Source: Bacillus sp. 522_BSPC (GTDB taxonomy: Bacteria > Bacillota > Bacilli > Bacillales > Cytobacillaceae). Taken from it: 64,000 bases of DNA. Location: positions 35,953-99,952 of the forward strand of contig NZ_JVDT01000161.1 of assembly GCF_001076885.1 (NCBI RefSeq), written 5' to 3'. Below the pieces are notes generated by a model. That model was given only the letters and a program-made list of their open reading frames with translations. It did not search any database and was not told the DNA's origin. A program made the position numbers and the translations under genes. Of the stretch, positions 1 through 8,694 are shown one piece after another (position 1 is the stretch's first letter; each line of letters starts with the position of its first letter).

Positions 1-45
1 ATTGTTTTTTGTGATAGCATTTTTATAACCTTCTTTTAAAGTAAT

Positions 46-111
46 ATTTTAAATACATCTTTTATGATAAAAGTCTGTCAACATAAAAGCAAGATTTTAA
101 ATACATCTTTT
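46..111 (+). promoter_or_regulatory. Two NsrR-like operator repeats
   Basis: The 18-bp sequence ATTTTAAATACATCTTTT occurs twice, at 46-63 and 94-111, 48 bp apart, upstream of the nsrR-like gene. It resembles one half and the centre of the Bacillus NsrR consensus (ATGYATTTTAAATRCAT type, from memory). The likely role is autoregulation, or control of a divergent gene to the left of the window. The repeat is seen directly; the assignment to NsrR is inference. Confidence 0.6.
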
Positions 112-190
112 TCACTGTTTTTAACATGTTTAACAAAATGTTCACATTTTCACTATCAAAACCGTAAAAATAACAAAAGGAGATAGAGTT

Positions 191-649
191 ATGCGGTTAA
201 CTAATTATTCTGATTACTCTTTGAGAGTATTAATCTATTTGGCAACACAAGAAACGTCCAAACTTACAAATATAAAAGAAATATCCGAAGTTTATCAGAT
301 ATCAAAAAATCACTTAATGAAGATTATTTTCAATCTCGGAAAACTAGGATATATCGAAACAATTAGAGGCAGAAGCGGTGGCTTTCGCTTAGCAAAGGAT
401 CCAGCTGACATCAATATAGGAGAACTTATTCGCAAAACGGAAGAGAATTTTTATTTGGTTGAATGCTTTGAGGATAAAAATGCATGTGTGATTACGCCGG
501 TATGTTCGTTAAAACATGTCCTGAACAATGCATTAGAACAATTTTTCAAAGTATTGGACCAATACACACTTGCAGATATAGCGGAAAATCAGGTGATGCT
601 AAAAGACTATTTTGCCATGAAACAAAAAACAAGTTCAGATGAAGATTGA
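191..649 (+). CDS. nsrR: Rrf2-family NO-sensing repressor NsrR
   Basis: This 152-residue protein is an Rrf2-family transcription regulator, most like NsrR. NsrR binds a [4Fe-4S] cluster and loses DNA binding when the cluster reacts with nitric oxide, derepressing genes such as hmp and nasD. The N-terminal winged helix covers about residues 1-80 (MRLTNYSDYSLRVL start, RGRSGGFRLA wing). Three cysteines follow near residues 92-105 with spacing C-x6-C-x5-C; B. subtilis NsrR, as I recall it, has C-x7-C-x5-C, so the first loop is one residue shorter here. The ribosome site AAAGGAGA lies a few bases before the ATG. A direct-repeat operator pair lies upstream. Confidence 0.85.
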   Translation: MRLTNYSDYSLRVLIYLATQETSKLTNIKEISEVYQISKNHLMKIIFNLGKLGYIETIRGRSGGFRLAKDPADINIGELIRKTEENFYLVECFEDKNACVITPVCSLKHVLNNALEQFFKVLDQYTLADIAENQVMLKDYFAMKQKTSSDED

Positions 650-716
650 ATTTGTGTGTTATTCTGCTGAGTATTCTATCGTTTCTATTTATCAAGTCAA
701 TTAATATCCAAATAGA

Positions 717-760
717 AAACGCAAAGAAACTGGAATGGTAAATCAGCTTCTTTGCGTTTT
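717..760. terminator. Bidirectional intrinsic terminator
   Basis: The arms ACGCAAAGAA and TTCTTTGCGT form a stem, with T-rich sequence on the right and A-rich sequence on the left. It lies between the converging nsrR and small lipoprotein genes and can serve both. Confidence 0.75.
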
Positions 761-774
761 TTATATTTCTTTAC

Positions 775-915
775 TTATTCTTCTGTTTCATTCTCTGCTG
801 GTGTTTCAGTTTCCCTATCTTCTGTTTGATCATCATTTTGGTCAGAACAGCCAACTAACATTCCTGTGAAAAGTAAAGCGGTCATCATTCCAAATGTTAA
901 CTTTTTAAAATTCAA
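775..915 (-). CDS. Small secreted lipoprotein
   Basis: A 46-residue reading frame runs from a TTG start, with ribosome site GAGGTGA seven bases upstream, to TAA. It begins with a basic N-terminus (NFKK) and a hydrophobic stretch of about 15 residues. A lipobox, LVGC, follows with Cys at residue 23. The rest is very acidic and rich in D, E, Q and T. This is the usual form of a lipid-anchored surface peptide of Bacillus; no function can be assigned. The shared terminator with nsrR and the good ribosome site support a real gene despite its size. Confidence 0.7.
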   Translation of the reverse strand: MNFKKLTFGMMTALLFTGMLVGCSDQNDDQTEDRETETPAENETEE

Positions 916-1183
916 AAGAATCACCTCAACAAAGTAATTTTTCGTACTACCCTAGTCTACAAAAGTATTATTAACCTACTATTAACTCAGTGCTAAATCA
1001 TGTAATTATTTGCAGTGCTATTTACCTAAGGAATGTATTTTTTCTATTAGATGGGAATTTATTTCAACATCTACTCATAATAGAAACTGGATATTTTATC
1101 GCAGAAGCATTAGTATATGAAGAAGACAGAATGAAGAAAGATAATAGTAAATTTTTAATAGAAGATAATAGGAGTTATTATAG

Positions 1184-2581
1184 ATGAAAGATAAACAGCA
1201 AAACACGATGGCAAAGTTGAAGGTAGGACAAACCTTTCCATTAACAATCAAGCGATTAGGCATAAATGGCGAAGGAGTCGGCTATTTTAAAAGACAGGTT
1301 GTATTTGTGCCAGGTGCTCTTCCAGGAGAAGAAGTAGTAGTGGAGGCAACAAAGGTTCAGCCTAAGTTTTCGGAAGGAAAGGTAAAGAAGATAAGAAAAT
1401 CTTCCCCCTTTCGCGTACAGGCACCATGTCCCATTTACGAGCAATGCGGTGGATGCCAGCTTCAGCATTTAGCCTATGACCAGCAGCTACAGGAAAAAAG
1501 GGATATCGTTATCCAATCATTAGAACGTCATACAAAGCTGAAAATCGATAAATTAGATATTCGCCCAACCATCGGAATGGAAGATCCATGGAACTATCGC
1601 AATAAGAGCCAATTCCAAGTGGGACAGCAAAAAAATGGCGCAATCATTGCAGGTCTATACGGACTTGATTCCCATCGTCTAATTCCAATTCAGAATTGCA
1701 TGGTACAACATCCGTTAACGAACAAAGTATCAGAAGAAGTTCGCAAAATCTTAGAAGAATTCCAAATTTCAATCTATGACGAACGCAAGCAAAAGGGAAT
1801 CGTTCGTACGATTGTTACGCGTGCTGGCTTTGAATCTGGAGAGGTTCAAGTTGTACTGATTACAACGCAAAAAGAAATGCCAAGAAAAAAACTAGTGATG
1901 GCCGAAATCAAAAAAAGATTACCAGAAGTGAAATCATTAGTCCAAAACATAAACGGCAACAAAACTTCCCTTATTTTTGGAGAAAAAACAATTCACTTAA
2001 GTGGGGAAGAGGTTATCCAAGAAACACTAGGAGATTTAAACTTCGAGCTGTCTGCAAGAGCGTTCTTCCAATTGAATCCTATGCAAACAGTAAAGCTGTA
2101 TGATGAAGTCAAAAAAGCAGCTGCTTTAACAGGGAAAGAAAAGATTGCCGATGCGTATTGCGGAGTTGGAACAATAGGCTTATGGCTAGCAGATGGCGCA
2201 AGCGAAGTCCGAGGGATGGATACGATCGAAGCTGCGATTACAGATGCACAAAAAAATGCAGATAAACACGGTATCGAAAACGCAACCTATGTAACAGGAA
2301 CAGCAGAACACTGGCTGCCGAAGTGGGTAGAAGAAGGGTGGCGTCCTGATGTGGTTGTAGTCGATCCGCCGAGAACAGGCTGTGATCGTAAGTTATTAGA
2401 TGCGATTAAAAAGGTTAAACCGAAGAAGTTTGTGTATGTTTCTTGTAACCCATCTACTTTGGCGAAGGATATTGATTATTTGTCTAAAGAGTATAAGGTG
2501 GAGTATTTGCAGCCAGTGGATATGTTTCCGCATACGGCGCACGTGGAGTGTGTTGCCTTGATGTCTAGGGTGGAGAAATAG
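1184..2581 (+). CDS. rlmD: 23S rRNA (uracil-5-)-methyltransferase RlmD/RlmCD
   Basis: This 465-residue SAM-dependent enzyme makes 5-methyluridine in 23S rRNA (RumA/RlmD family; the Bacillus enzyme RlmCD acts on two sites). A TRAM RNA-binding domain spans about residues 10-70. Iron-sulfur cysteines are at 82, 88 and 91 ([11 protein letters not shown]), with a fourth near 168. The class I methyltransferase fold follows, with VDPPRTGCD and the catalytic cysteine in YVSCNPSTL at residue 421. Length matches the family. The start has AGGAG upstream and a strong terminator follows. It is a housekeeping gene and forms the left flank of the foreign DNA. Confidence 0.9.
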   Translation: MKDKQQNTMAKLKVGQTFPLTIKRLGINGEGVGYFKRQVVFVPGALPGEEVVVEATKVQPKFSEGKVKKIRKSSPFRVQAPCPIYEQCGGCQLQHLAYDQQLQEKRDIVIQSLERHTKLKIDKLDIRPTIGMEDPWNYRNKSQFQVGQQKNGAIIAGLYGLDSHRLIPIQNCMVQHPLTNKVSEEVRKILEEFQISIYDERKQKGIVRTIVTRAGFESGEVQVVLITTQKEMPRKKLVMAEIKKRLPEVKSLVQNINGNKTSLIFGEKTIHLSGEEVIQETLGDLNFELSARAFFQLNPMQTVKLYDEVKKAAALTGKEKIADAYCGVGTIGLWLADGASEVRGMDTIEAAITDAQKNADKHGIENATYVTGTAEHWLPKWVEEGWRPDVVVVDPPRTGCDRKLLDAIKKVKPKKFVYVSCNPSTLAKDIDYLSKEYKVEYLQPVDMFPHTAHVECVALMSRVEK

Positions 2582-2605
2582 CGCTATTCAAAGTAATGAT
2601 AAATA

Positions 2606-2680
2606 AAGGGTTTTCGAGATTGGGAAACATTCTGCCAGTTGTGCGATGGATATTCTTAGTCTCGAAAACCCTTGTTTTTA
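2606..2680 (+). terminator. Terminator after rlmD
   Basis: A perfect 14-bp stem (AAGGGTTTTCGAGA at 2606-2619 with its complement at 2660-2673) encloses a 40-base loop and is followed by GTTTTTATTT. Confidence 0.75.
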
Positions 2681-2995
2681 TTTATTAAGGAAACATATCG
2701 ACTGTGGAAATGGGCAAAGGGTTGAGGAGATAGGATGGATAATTTTGTAGGGTGTGGAGATAGGATAGATGTAATAAATAACAAATGTCCAAACTATATC
2801 TGTTCGAAATGATAGGTGGAATTGAAATAATAAGTATTTAATATAAACAGTATATATCAACGCTAATTCATATCTATTACCATTAAATCATATTTAATAT
2901 TGCAATTTTATGTTAAAATATTTATATTCATAGGTTTTATGTTATAATAGATTACTATAATTATTATCACCAGTTTGATATCCGAGGTGAAAGAA
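2681..2995. other. AT-rich gap between host gene and restriction island
   Basis: No coding sequence is convincing here. Two near-identical 15-mers, GGAGATAGGATGGAT and GGAGATAGGATAGAT, lie 30 bp apart at 2726 and 2756. A second pair, TTTTATGTTAAAATA (2906-2920) and TTTTATGTTATAATA (2935-2949), is 29 bp apart, and its right copy contains a TATAAT -10 box at 2943-2948. This is the likely promoter/operator of the downstream operon. It may also hold the left end of the island, but no attachment repeat was found. Confidence 0.45.
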
Positions 2996-3184
2996 ATGAA
3001 TGAGATGAATGAAAAATGGTCAAACCTTGAGGAAATTTCTGAGTATTTAGGGGTTACAAAAGATACAATTCGAAATTGGATAAAAAAAACTGATATCCCT
3101 GCTCATAAAATTGGTCGGCAGTGGAAGTTTAAACTTTCAGAAGTTGATGAATGGGTCAAGAGTGGAAAAAGTGCGATAGAATAA
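2996..3184 (+). CDS. Excisionase-family HTH DNA-binding protein
   Basis: This 62-residue protein has an excisionase/MerR-type helix-turn-helix: EEISEYLGVTKDTIRNWIKK, then a wing with IGRQWKFKLSEVDEWV. I place the start at ATG 2996, because GAGGTGA lies just before it; an upstream TTG at 2975 is less likely. It precedes the methyltransferase gene by 20 bp and is probably its first operon partner. Such small proteins act as controllers of restriction-modification genes or as excision factors. A controller role is suggested by context only. Confidence 0.65.
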   Translation: MNEMNEKWSNLEEISEYLGVTKDTIRNWIKKTDIPAHKIGRQWKFKLSEVDEWVKSGKSAIE

Positions 3185-3204
3185 GTTTTGGAAGGAAGAG
3201 CTTT

Positions 3205-3936
3205 ATGGCAGAAATACGTTTATACAACGGTGATTGTATCGAAACGATGAAGCAACTAGACGATGCATCTGTTGATTTGATAATAACCGATCCCCCATAT
3301 AATTTAGGGAATTTTATGAAAAATAGAGATACCAATCTTGTAAAAATGAGAGAAAACTTTTTTGGAGCAGCTGGTTGGGATGACCTTGACTTTGATGATT
3401 GGCAAAAGTCAATGGATAACTTTTTTATGGAGTCTGCTAGGGTATTAAAAAAAGGTGGTTCTATGATTGTCTTCATGGCAATTATTAAAGTTGAAACGTT
3501 GATTAGGCTTGCAGAAAAAAGTGGATTTTATTATAAGACTACAGGTATTTGGCATAAGTTAAATCCAATGCCACGAAATATGAATCTCCATTTTGTCAAT
3601 TCAACTGAAGCATGGCTATACTTCACATATAAAACACGTACAGGTACATTTAATAATGAAGGGCGTTTAATCCATGATTTTATAGAAACCTCAATTACAC
3701 CGAATGGGGAGAAAAAATATGGCAAGCACCCTACTCAAAAGCCAGAACAATTAATGGAACATTTTGTGGAAATTTTATCTATTGAGGGTGATACTGTCTT
3801 GGACCCATTTATGGGAAGCGGAACAACTGGAGTAGCTGCGAAAAGACATAATAGAAACTTTATTGGAATTGAGTTAGATAAAGATTATTTTAATGCTGCA
3901 TCTAAGCGTATCGAGGAGGTGCAAAATGAAGCCTAA
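3205..3936 (+). CDS. DNA amino-methyltransferase (N6A or N4C), type II, beta order
   Basis: This 243-residue DNA methyltransferase transfers methyl from SAM to an exocyclic amino group of adenine or cytosine. The catalytic motif DPPYNLG is near residue 32, and the SAM-binding motif DPFMGSGTTG comes near the C-terminus. That order (catalytic first) defines the beta class. The start is ATG 3205 with GGAAGGA upstream. The 3' end overlaps the C5 methyltransferase gene by 11 bp, so the two are translationally coupled. Together they probably protect one recognition site of the restriction enzyme encoded next. The target sequence cannot be read from the protein. Confidence 0.85.
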   Translation: MAEIRLYNGDCIETMKQLDDASVDLIITDPPYNLGNFMKNRDTNLVKMRENFFGAAGWDDLDFDDWQKSMDNFFMESARVLKKGGSMIVFMAIIKVETLIRLAEKSGFYYKTTGIWHKLNPMPRNMNLHFVNSTEAWLYFTYKTRTGTFNNEGRLIHDFIETSITPNGEKKYGKHPTQKPEQLMEHFVEILSIEGDTVLDPFMGSGTTGVAAKRHNRNFIGIELDKDYFNAASKRIEEVQNEA

Positions 3937-5014
3937 AGTAATCGATTTATTTGCAGGTGTTGGAGGAATGTCTTTGGGATTTGAACAAATGGGATTTGAT
4001 GTAGTATTTGCAAATGAATATGATGTCTCAATAGCAGATGCCTATAAAATAAACCATCCTAATACGGATATGTTAGTGGCCGATATAACAACTGTAGATT
4101 TTGAAAAAACATTTTCAAGGTATTTTGGGGAAATAGACGTGATTATCGGAGGGCCACCATGTCAAGGATTTTCGCAGAAGGGTCAGAGAAAAACAATTCA
4201 TGATGAACGTAATTTCCTTTTTAAGTCTTTTGTGAGAGTTGTTGAGAAAGTACGACCAAAGTACTTTGTGATGGAAAATGTCCCCAATTTACTTACTGCT
4301 GAACGCGGGTATTTTAAGAAGGAACTAGAGAAACTCTTTAATGACATGGGTTACGAATTAAACATGGGAGTGTTAAATGCGTCAGATTATGGAGTGCCAC
4401 AAAATAGAAGACGTGCGATAATTATTGGTAAGCAAGGAGATGTTGCCCCTTCACTCCCAACACCACAAGAAGGTAAAGTAACAATATGGGACGCAATAAG
4501 TGATTTAGCTTACTTGAATTCTGGTGAGGGATCTGAAAAACAAGAATATAGAAACCCGCCACAAAGTTCTTACCAAGAAACTTTGAGAAAAGAATCAACT
4601 ATTTTATATAATCACGTTGCAACTAATCATTCTGCTTTAGCTTTAGAAAGGTTGTCATTGATTCCACCAAATAGTGGCAAGGAGGTTCTTCCAGAAGAGC
4701 ACTTAACAAAATCTATTTATAGTGGTACTTGGACCCGTATGAGAAAAAATGAAGTATCTGTTACCATTACGACACGGTTTGATACACCATCATCAGGAAA
4801 GTTTACACATCCTTTTTTGAATCGTGCAATTACTGTTCGTGAAGCGGCTCGCATACAGTCTTTCCCAGACTCCTTTCACTTTGTTGGTACTAAAGGATCT
4901 CAAATGAAACAGGTAGGAAATGCTGTTCCGCCTTTATTAGCTAAAGCCATTGCTCAGGTTATTATGAAAGATATAGAAGTCTATAAGGAGGATACTGCAT
5001 ATGCAAAGGCCTGA
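3926..5014 (+). CDS. DNA (cytosine-5-)-methyltransferase
   Basis: This 362-residue C5-cytosine methyltransferase shows all main motifs in order: I (DLFAGVGGMSLGFE), IV with catalytic Cys (GGPPCQGFSQKGQR), VI (MENVPN), VIII (QNRRRAIIIG), a target-recognition stretch at about 180-290, IX (REAARIQSFPD) and X (QVGNAVPP). The start is ATG 3926, preceded by GAGGAGGT. It overlaps its neighbours on both sides (11 and 14 bp), so this is a tight operon. LlaJI-type systems typically have two methyltransferases; here one is an amino and one a C5 enzyme. Confidence 0.9.
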   Translation: MKPKVIDLFAGVGGMSLGFEQMGFDVVFANEYDVSIADAYKINHPNTDMLVADITTVDFEKTFSRYFGEIDVIIGGPPCQGFSQKGQRKTIHDERNFLFKSFVRVVEKVRPKYFVMENVPNLLTAERGYFKKELEKLFNDMGYELNMGVLNASDYGVPQNRRRAIIIGKQGDVAPSLPTPQEGKVTIWDAISDLAYLNSGEGSEKQEYRNPPQSSYQETLRKESTILYNHVATNHSALALERLSLIPPNSGKEVLPEEHLTKSIYSGTWTRMRKNEVSVTITTRFDTPSSGKFTHPFLNRAITVREAARIQSFPDSFHFVGTKGSQMKQVGNAVPPLLAKAIAQVIMKDIEVYKEDTAYAKA

Positions 5015-7220
5015 AAACATGGAAATTTATGAAGATATAGATTTAAAGCTTGGCATTAAGTCATCTTTGCCCAACGTTAAAGCTACACTTGCCCTTTTTA
5101 TTTTGATTTGGAAGAGTGAAGGACGTCCGGCAGAAGTAAAATATTCAGTTCAAGATGGTGATTCAATTCGTATTTCGGATGAACTCATGAATAAGCTTAT
5201 TGCATACTCTTCACCAGTGTATAGTGCTCATGGCGTTTCGGATGATCAATTTCGTCAAACGGTGAATAACAATCAACTATTAAAATCACAAATGGAAGCT
5301 CTTATTGTAGCGTTTGAACTGTATTGGAAATTGGGCGAAATTGTTTTTCAGGATAATACTAAGCCTGTTAGTTCTGAGAGAACAGGTGGTGTGAGATATC
5401 CAAAAGAGATACATTTTACTTTGAATATGGATATTATTGATGTAGCTATGGCTGTGGCAGAGGAGAAATATAAGGAAGTTTTGCTTAATTGGTTGGGATT
5501 GAATGTTGCCACAAGTGAACGAGAAGATAAATTGCTTAAGTCCGTATTAACGGCTTTGTCAGAAACAGCCGTATTTAAACTTGATGATAGTGGTCAAGAT
5601 GTAATTTTTAATCAAGATAGCATCTATCGTAAACTTTTAGCTACCACCGAACCAGTAGACATTAATGGTGATAAAGAAGCCAAGGGTTCATTACGAGTTC
5701 TGAAAACCTCGCTAAATGATGGAACTAATCCATATTTGAACTATTCGCGTGGAACAGTTACCTCTACAAATGATCCGGATCTAAACCTTGCCGATTATCA
5801 AAAACGTGTTTCTACATTCTTGTCTCTAAGTACTACAAAAATCGTAGGAATTGATGAGTATGAAGAAGTACAGAGTGGGGCAGATGCTGCACATGAATCC
5901 AATGATGACTATCTTACCGATTCTTCTAATGCTGAATTAATAAAATATAAAACAGGATATCAAACTGATTTCCACCATAATAGAATTATCTTTGGTGCTC
6001 CAGGAACAGGTAAAAGTTATACTTTAAATCGAGATAAGGAGACCTTGCTTAAAAATGGTGGCGAGTACGAGCGTGTGACTTTCCATCCCGACTATTCGTA
6101 TGCTAACTTTGTGGGAACTTACAAGCCTACGATGGTGGATTCAGTAAAGAATCTGATTGGAAGCAAAGATGAGAGGGATGTTTTAACTGTTCTGTTGGAT
6201 GATAAAACGGCTCAAGAAAAATATGATTTGCTATATGAAAAATTTAAAGATGGCGATTTAACTCGCTTACCACTTTTACTAGGATTATATAGTGATGACA
6301 AGTTTAAAACTAAGAAAAAAGATGGCTCTGATGCTAGTGGTGATAATAGCGTTGAACGAAATCATGGTCGTGCGATTAGGCCATATGTAAATCTGATTTC
6401 AAATAAACAACCTGCTAGTGAAATTGCATATGAATACGTTCCTGGCCCATTTATGAGGACGTATGTTAAAGCACTTAAAAATGCTCAGTCAGATAGTCCT
6501 AAGCCATTTTTATTAATTGTTGAAGAAATCAACAGAGCGAATGTTGCAGCTGTATTTGGTGATATATTTCAGTTATTAGACCGTGATGAGGATAATGTTA
6601 GTGAATATGCTATTCAAACATCTGAGGATATTAAAAAATATCTTGCTAAAGAATTAGGAGGTAATCCACAAGAGTATTCTGAAATCAAAATTCCAGATAA
6701 TATGTTTATATGGGCAACTATGAATAGTGCTGACCAAGGAGTATTCCCTATGGATACTGCATTCAAACGTAGATGGGACTTCACTTATTTAGGTATTGAT
6801 GATAGCGAAGAAAAAATTGTAGGTAAAACTGTTGAACTAGGTAAAGGTGCAAACAAGAGAATAGTTGAGTGGAATGAATTGCGTAAAGCGATAAATACTG
6901 AACTTCTTTCATATAAAGTGAATGAGGATAAGTTGCTTGGCCCATATTTTCTGTCAAGGAAAATCGTTCCTGAAACGGAGCCTATTGACCCAACAAAGTT
7001 TATCGCCACATTTAAGAGCAAAGTTATCATGTATTTATTTGATGACGCAGCAAAGCAAAAACGCCAGACTCTTTTTGATGGTTGTAATGATAAGACGACA
7101 TACTCTTCTATTTGCAAAGAGTTTGAGGAAAAGGGTGTATTTATCTTTGCCAAAAATATCAGCAATAAATTCCCTGCTACTGCACCTACAAATAACCTTA
7201 CAGGGGACGGTGCAGAATGA
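5001..7220 (+). CDS. McrB-like AAA+ restriction NTPase (LlaJI R1 type)
   Basis: This 739-residue motor subunit resembles McrB, the GTP-driven AAA+ protein of modification- or sequence-directed restriction. Walker A is GAPGTGKS at residues 332-339. The McrB-type Walker B region is VEEINRANVAAVFGDI, and sensor motifs follow in WATMNSADQG and MDTAFKRRWDF. The N-terminal 300 residues carry no motif I recognise and probably bind DNA. GGAGG precedes the ATG, and the gene overlaps the next by 4 bp. In LlaJI systems R1 is this motor and R2 the nuclease. Confidence 0.85.
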   Translation: MQRPENMEIYEDIDLKLGIKSSLPNVKATLALFILIWKSEGRPAEVKYSVQDGDSIRISDELMNKLIAYSSPVYSAHGVSDDQFRQTVNNNQLLKSQMEALIVAFELYWKLGEIVFQDNTKPVSSERTGGVRYPKEIHFTLNMDIIDVAMAVAEEKYKEVLLNWLGLNVATSEREDKLLKSVLTALSETAVFKLDDSGQDVIFNQDSIYRKLLATTEPVDINGDKEAKGSLRVLKTSLNDGTNPYLNYSRGTVTSTNDPDLNLADYQKRVSTFLSLSTTKIVGIDEYEEVQSGADAAHESNDDYLTDSSNAELIKYKTGYQTDFHHNRIIFGAPGTGKSYTLNRDKETLLKNGGEYERVTFHPDYSYANFVGTYKPTMVDSVKNLIGSKDERDVLTVLLDDKTAQEKYDLLYEKFKDGDLTRLPLLLGLYSDDKFKTKKKDGSDASGDNSVERNHGRAIRPYVNLISNKQPASEIAYEYVPGPFMRTYVKALKNAQSDSPKPFLLIVEEINRANVAAVFGDIFQLLDRDEDNVSEYAIQTSEDIKKYLAKELGGNPQEYSEIKIPDNMFIWATMNSADQGVFPMDTAFKRRWDFTYLGIDDSEEKIVGKTVELGKGANKRIVEWNELRKAINTELLSYKVNEDKLLGPYFLSRKIVPETEPIDPTKFIATFKSKVIMYLFDDAAKQKRQTLFDGCNDKTTYSSICKEFEEKGVFIFAKNISNKFPATAPTNNLTGDGAE

Positions 7221-8677
7221 TATCGAAGTTTGTCCGAGAACAGAAAAGATACAATCAAACTGAATTACAGGACATCTTTCAATGCTCGGAAGAAAAAACG
7301 GTAGATATTATTAAGCGTTTGAAAGAGTTTGGTGTTCTAAAGGCTGTTAAAGCTACGGATTCTCAAAAAAATATGTCAGACCTTTTGGAAGAGGATATTG
7401 AAGTTGCAGATGTAGAAATTGGTGAGAACGAATACCTTTATGTGTTTACTTTCGTTGGCGTAATAACCGTTTGGGGTTGTGTATTAAAATGCTATCCTAA
7501 ATATATCTTAACTAATAATGATCCCTTAACTGAGTTAAAAACAATAATAAAAGTTCTTGAAAAGTATAATGCCAAAGAGCAAATCATTCGTATGTATAAT
7601 GATAACAGTGAAAGTAGTGCTTTCAACTTGCTTGCTGTTATGATTTTCTTGCTACATGACTACTACGAAAATGGTGCATATACGAATACAAAGGATATAA
7701 TTGAAACTAATGGTTCGGGTGAAATACTGTGGGACAAGACGATAAATGAGACCTTTACTTATCTCAGTAATAATCGACCATATTACATAGAACTGTTTAC
7801 ACAAAAACGTATAAATGATGATTTTGATTACTTTAAAAGACTCCATGAATCTATTATAAGTATTTGCTCTAGGGAACTAAAAGATGCAGATTTATTGGAT
7901 TTGTTTGATATACTGCCGGTTGAAGTGTCCGATGAAGAACTTGATGACTTTGGAGAAAAAGACTATATACTTTACCGCATACAAAATGAATTGAATTTGC
8001 AGTTTAATACAAGAAAGCAGTTATTACTAAAGACGTTATACGCCTATGTTGCACATAGTAGCACACTTGCAGAAATTGATTGTTTCACTATGTTTGGTAC
8101 AAACAGTTTTAATTTAGTATGGGAAAAGGTGTGTGCGGAAGTACTGGACAATCAATTACAGACTCCACTAGGTTCACTGCCTATTTCGTTATCTGACGGA
8201 TATAATCCTTATGACCTGCTCATTTCATTAATAGAAAAGCCAAAGTGGAATGGTTATAAGCAAGATGGTTCTGAATTTCAAAAGGCCGCTAGGGAAACCC
8301 TCGTCCCAGACCTTGTGTCAATCCATAAGATGAATAACTCACATCAGTTCATTATATTTGATGCTAAGTATTATAATATTCAACTTGAGCATGGAAAAGA
8401 ACTACGGGGACAACCTGGAATTGGTGATATTACAAAGCAGTACCTATATCAGTTGGCATATAAAAATTTTGTTAATGATCATGGAATTCAAGATGTTAAA
8501 AATTGCTTTTTGATGCCAACCGAACAACATAGCATTATTAATAAGGGATACGTCAATATAGAAATGTTAGATGCTCTCGGGTTACAGAATATACAAATAA
8601 GACAGTTGCCCGCAGAATTGATATACTCGCACTATTTAGCAAATGAAAAAATGGATATAGGCTTACTTCATTTATAA
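7217..8677 (+). CDS. LlaJI-family restriction endonuclease subunit (R2)
   Basis: This 486-residue protein begins with a winged-helix region (YNQTELQDIFQCSEEKTVDI). Its C-terminal third has a PD-(D/E)xK-like nuclease signature: a conserved Asp in TLVPDLVSIH, then FIIFDAKYYN, then a QPGIGDITKQYLYQLAY helix. This agrees with LlaJI R2-type nucleases, which cut when moved or activated by the McrB-like partner. It starts within the last codons of that partner (ATGA overlap), implying fixed stoichiometry. Family assignment is from motif order and context; the exact catalytic residues should be checked by structure prediction. Confidence 0.8.
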   Translation: MISKFVREQKRYNQTELQDIFQCSEEKTVDIIKRLKEFGVLKAVKATDSQKNMSDLLEEDIEVADVEIGENEYLYVFTFVGVITVWGCVLKCYPKYILTNNDPLTELKTIIKVLEKYNAKEQIIRMYNDNSESSAFNLLAVMIFLLHDYYENGAYTNTKDIIETNGSGEILWDKTINETFTYLSNNRPYYIELFTQKRINDDFDYFKRLHESIISICSRELKDADLLDLFDILPVEVSDEELDDFGEKDYILYRIQNELNLQFNTRKQLLLKTLYAYVAHSSTLAEIDCFTMFGTNSFNLVWEKVCAEVLDNQLQTPLGSLPISLSDGYNPYDLLISLIEKPKWNGYKQDGSEFQKAARETLVPDLVSIHKMNNSHQFIIFDAKYYNIQLEHGKELRGQPGIGDITKQYLYQLAYKNFVNDHGIQDVKNCFLMPTEQHSIINKGYVNIEMLDALGLQNIQIRQLPAELIYSHYLANEKMDIGLLHL

Positions 8678-8694
8678 AGGGGATGTGGGGGAGT

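Noticed and set aside
990..1187. 65-codon reading frame upstream of rlmD
   Set aside because: It has no ribosome site, uses a weak start, and its composition looks like translated AT-rich non-coding sequence; rlmD has its own ribosome site.
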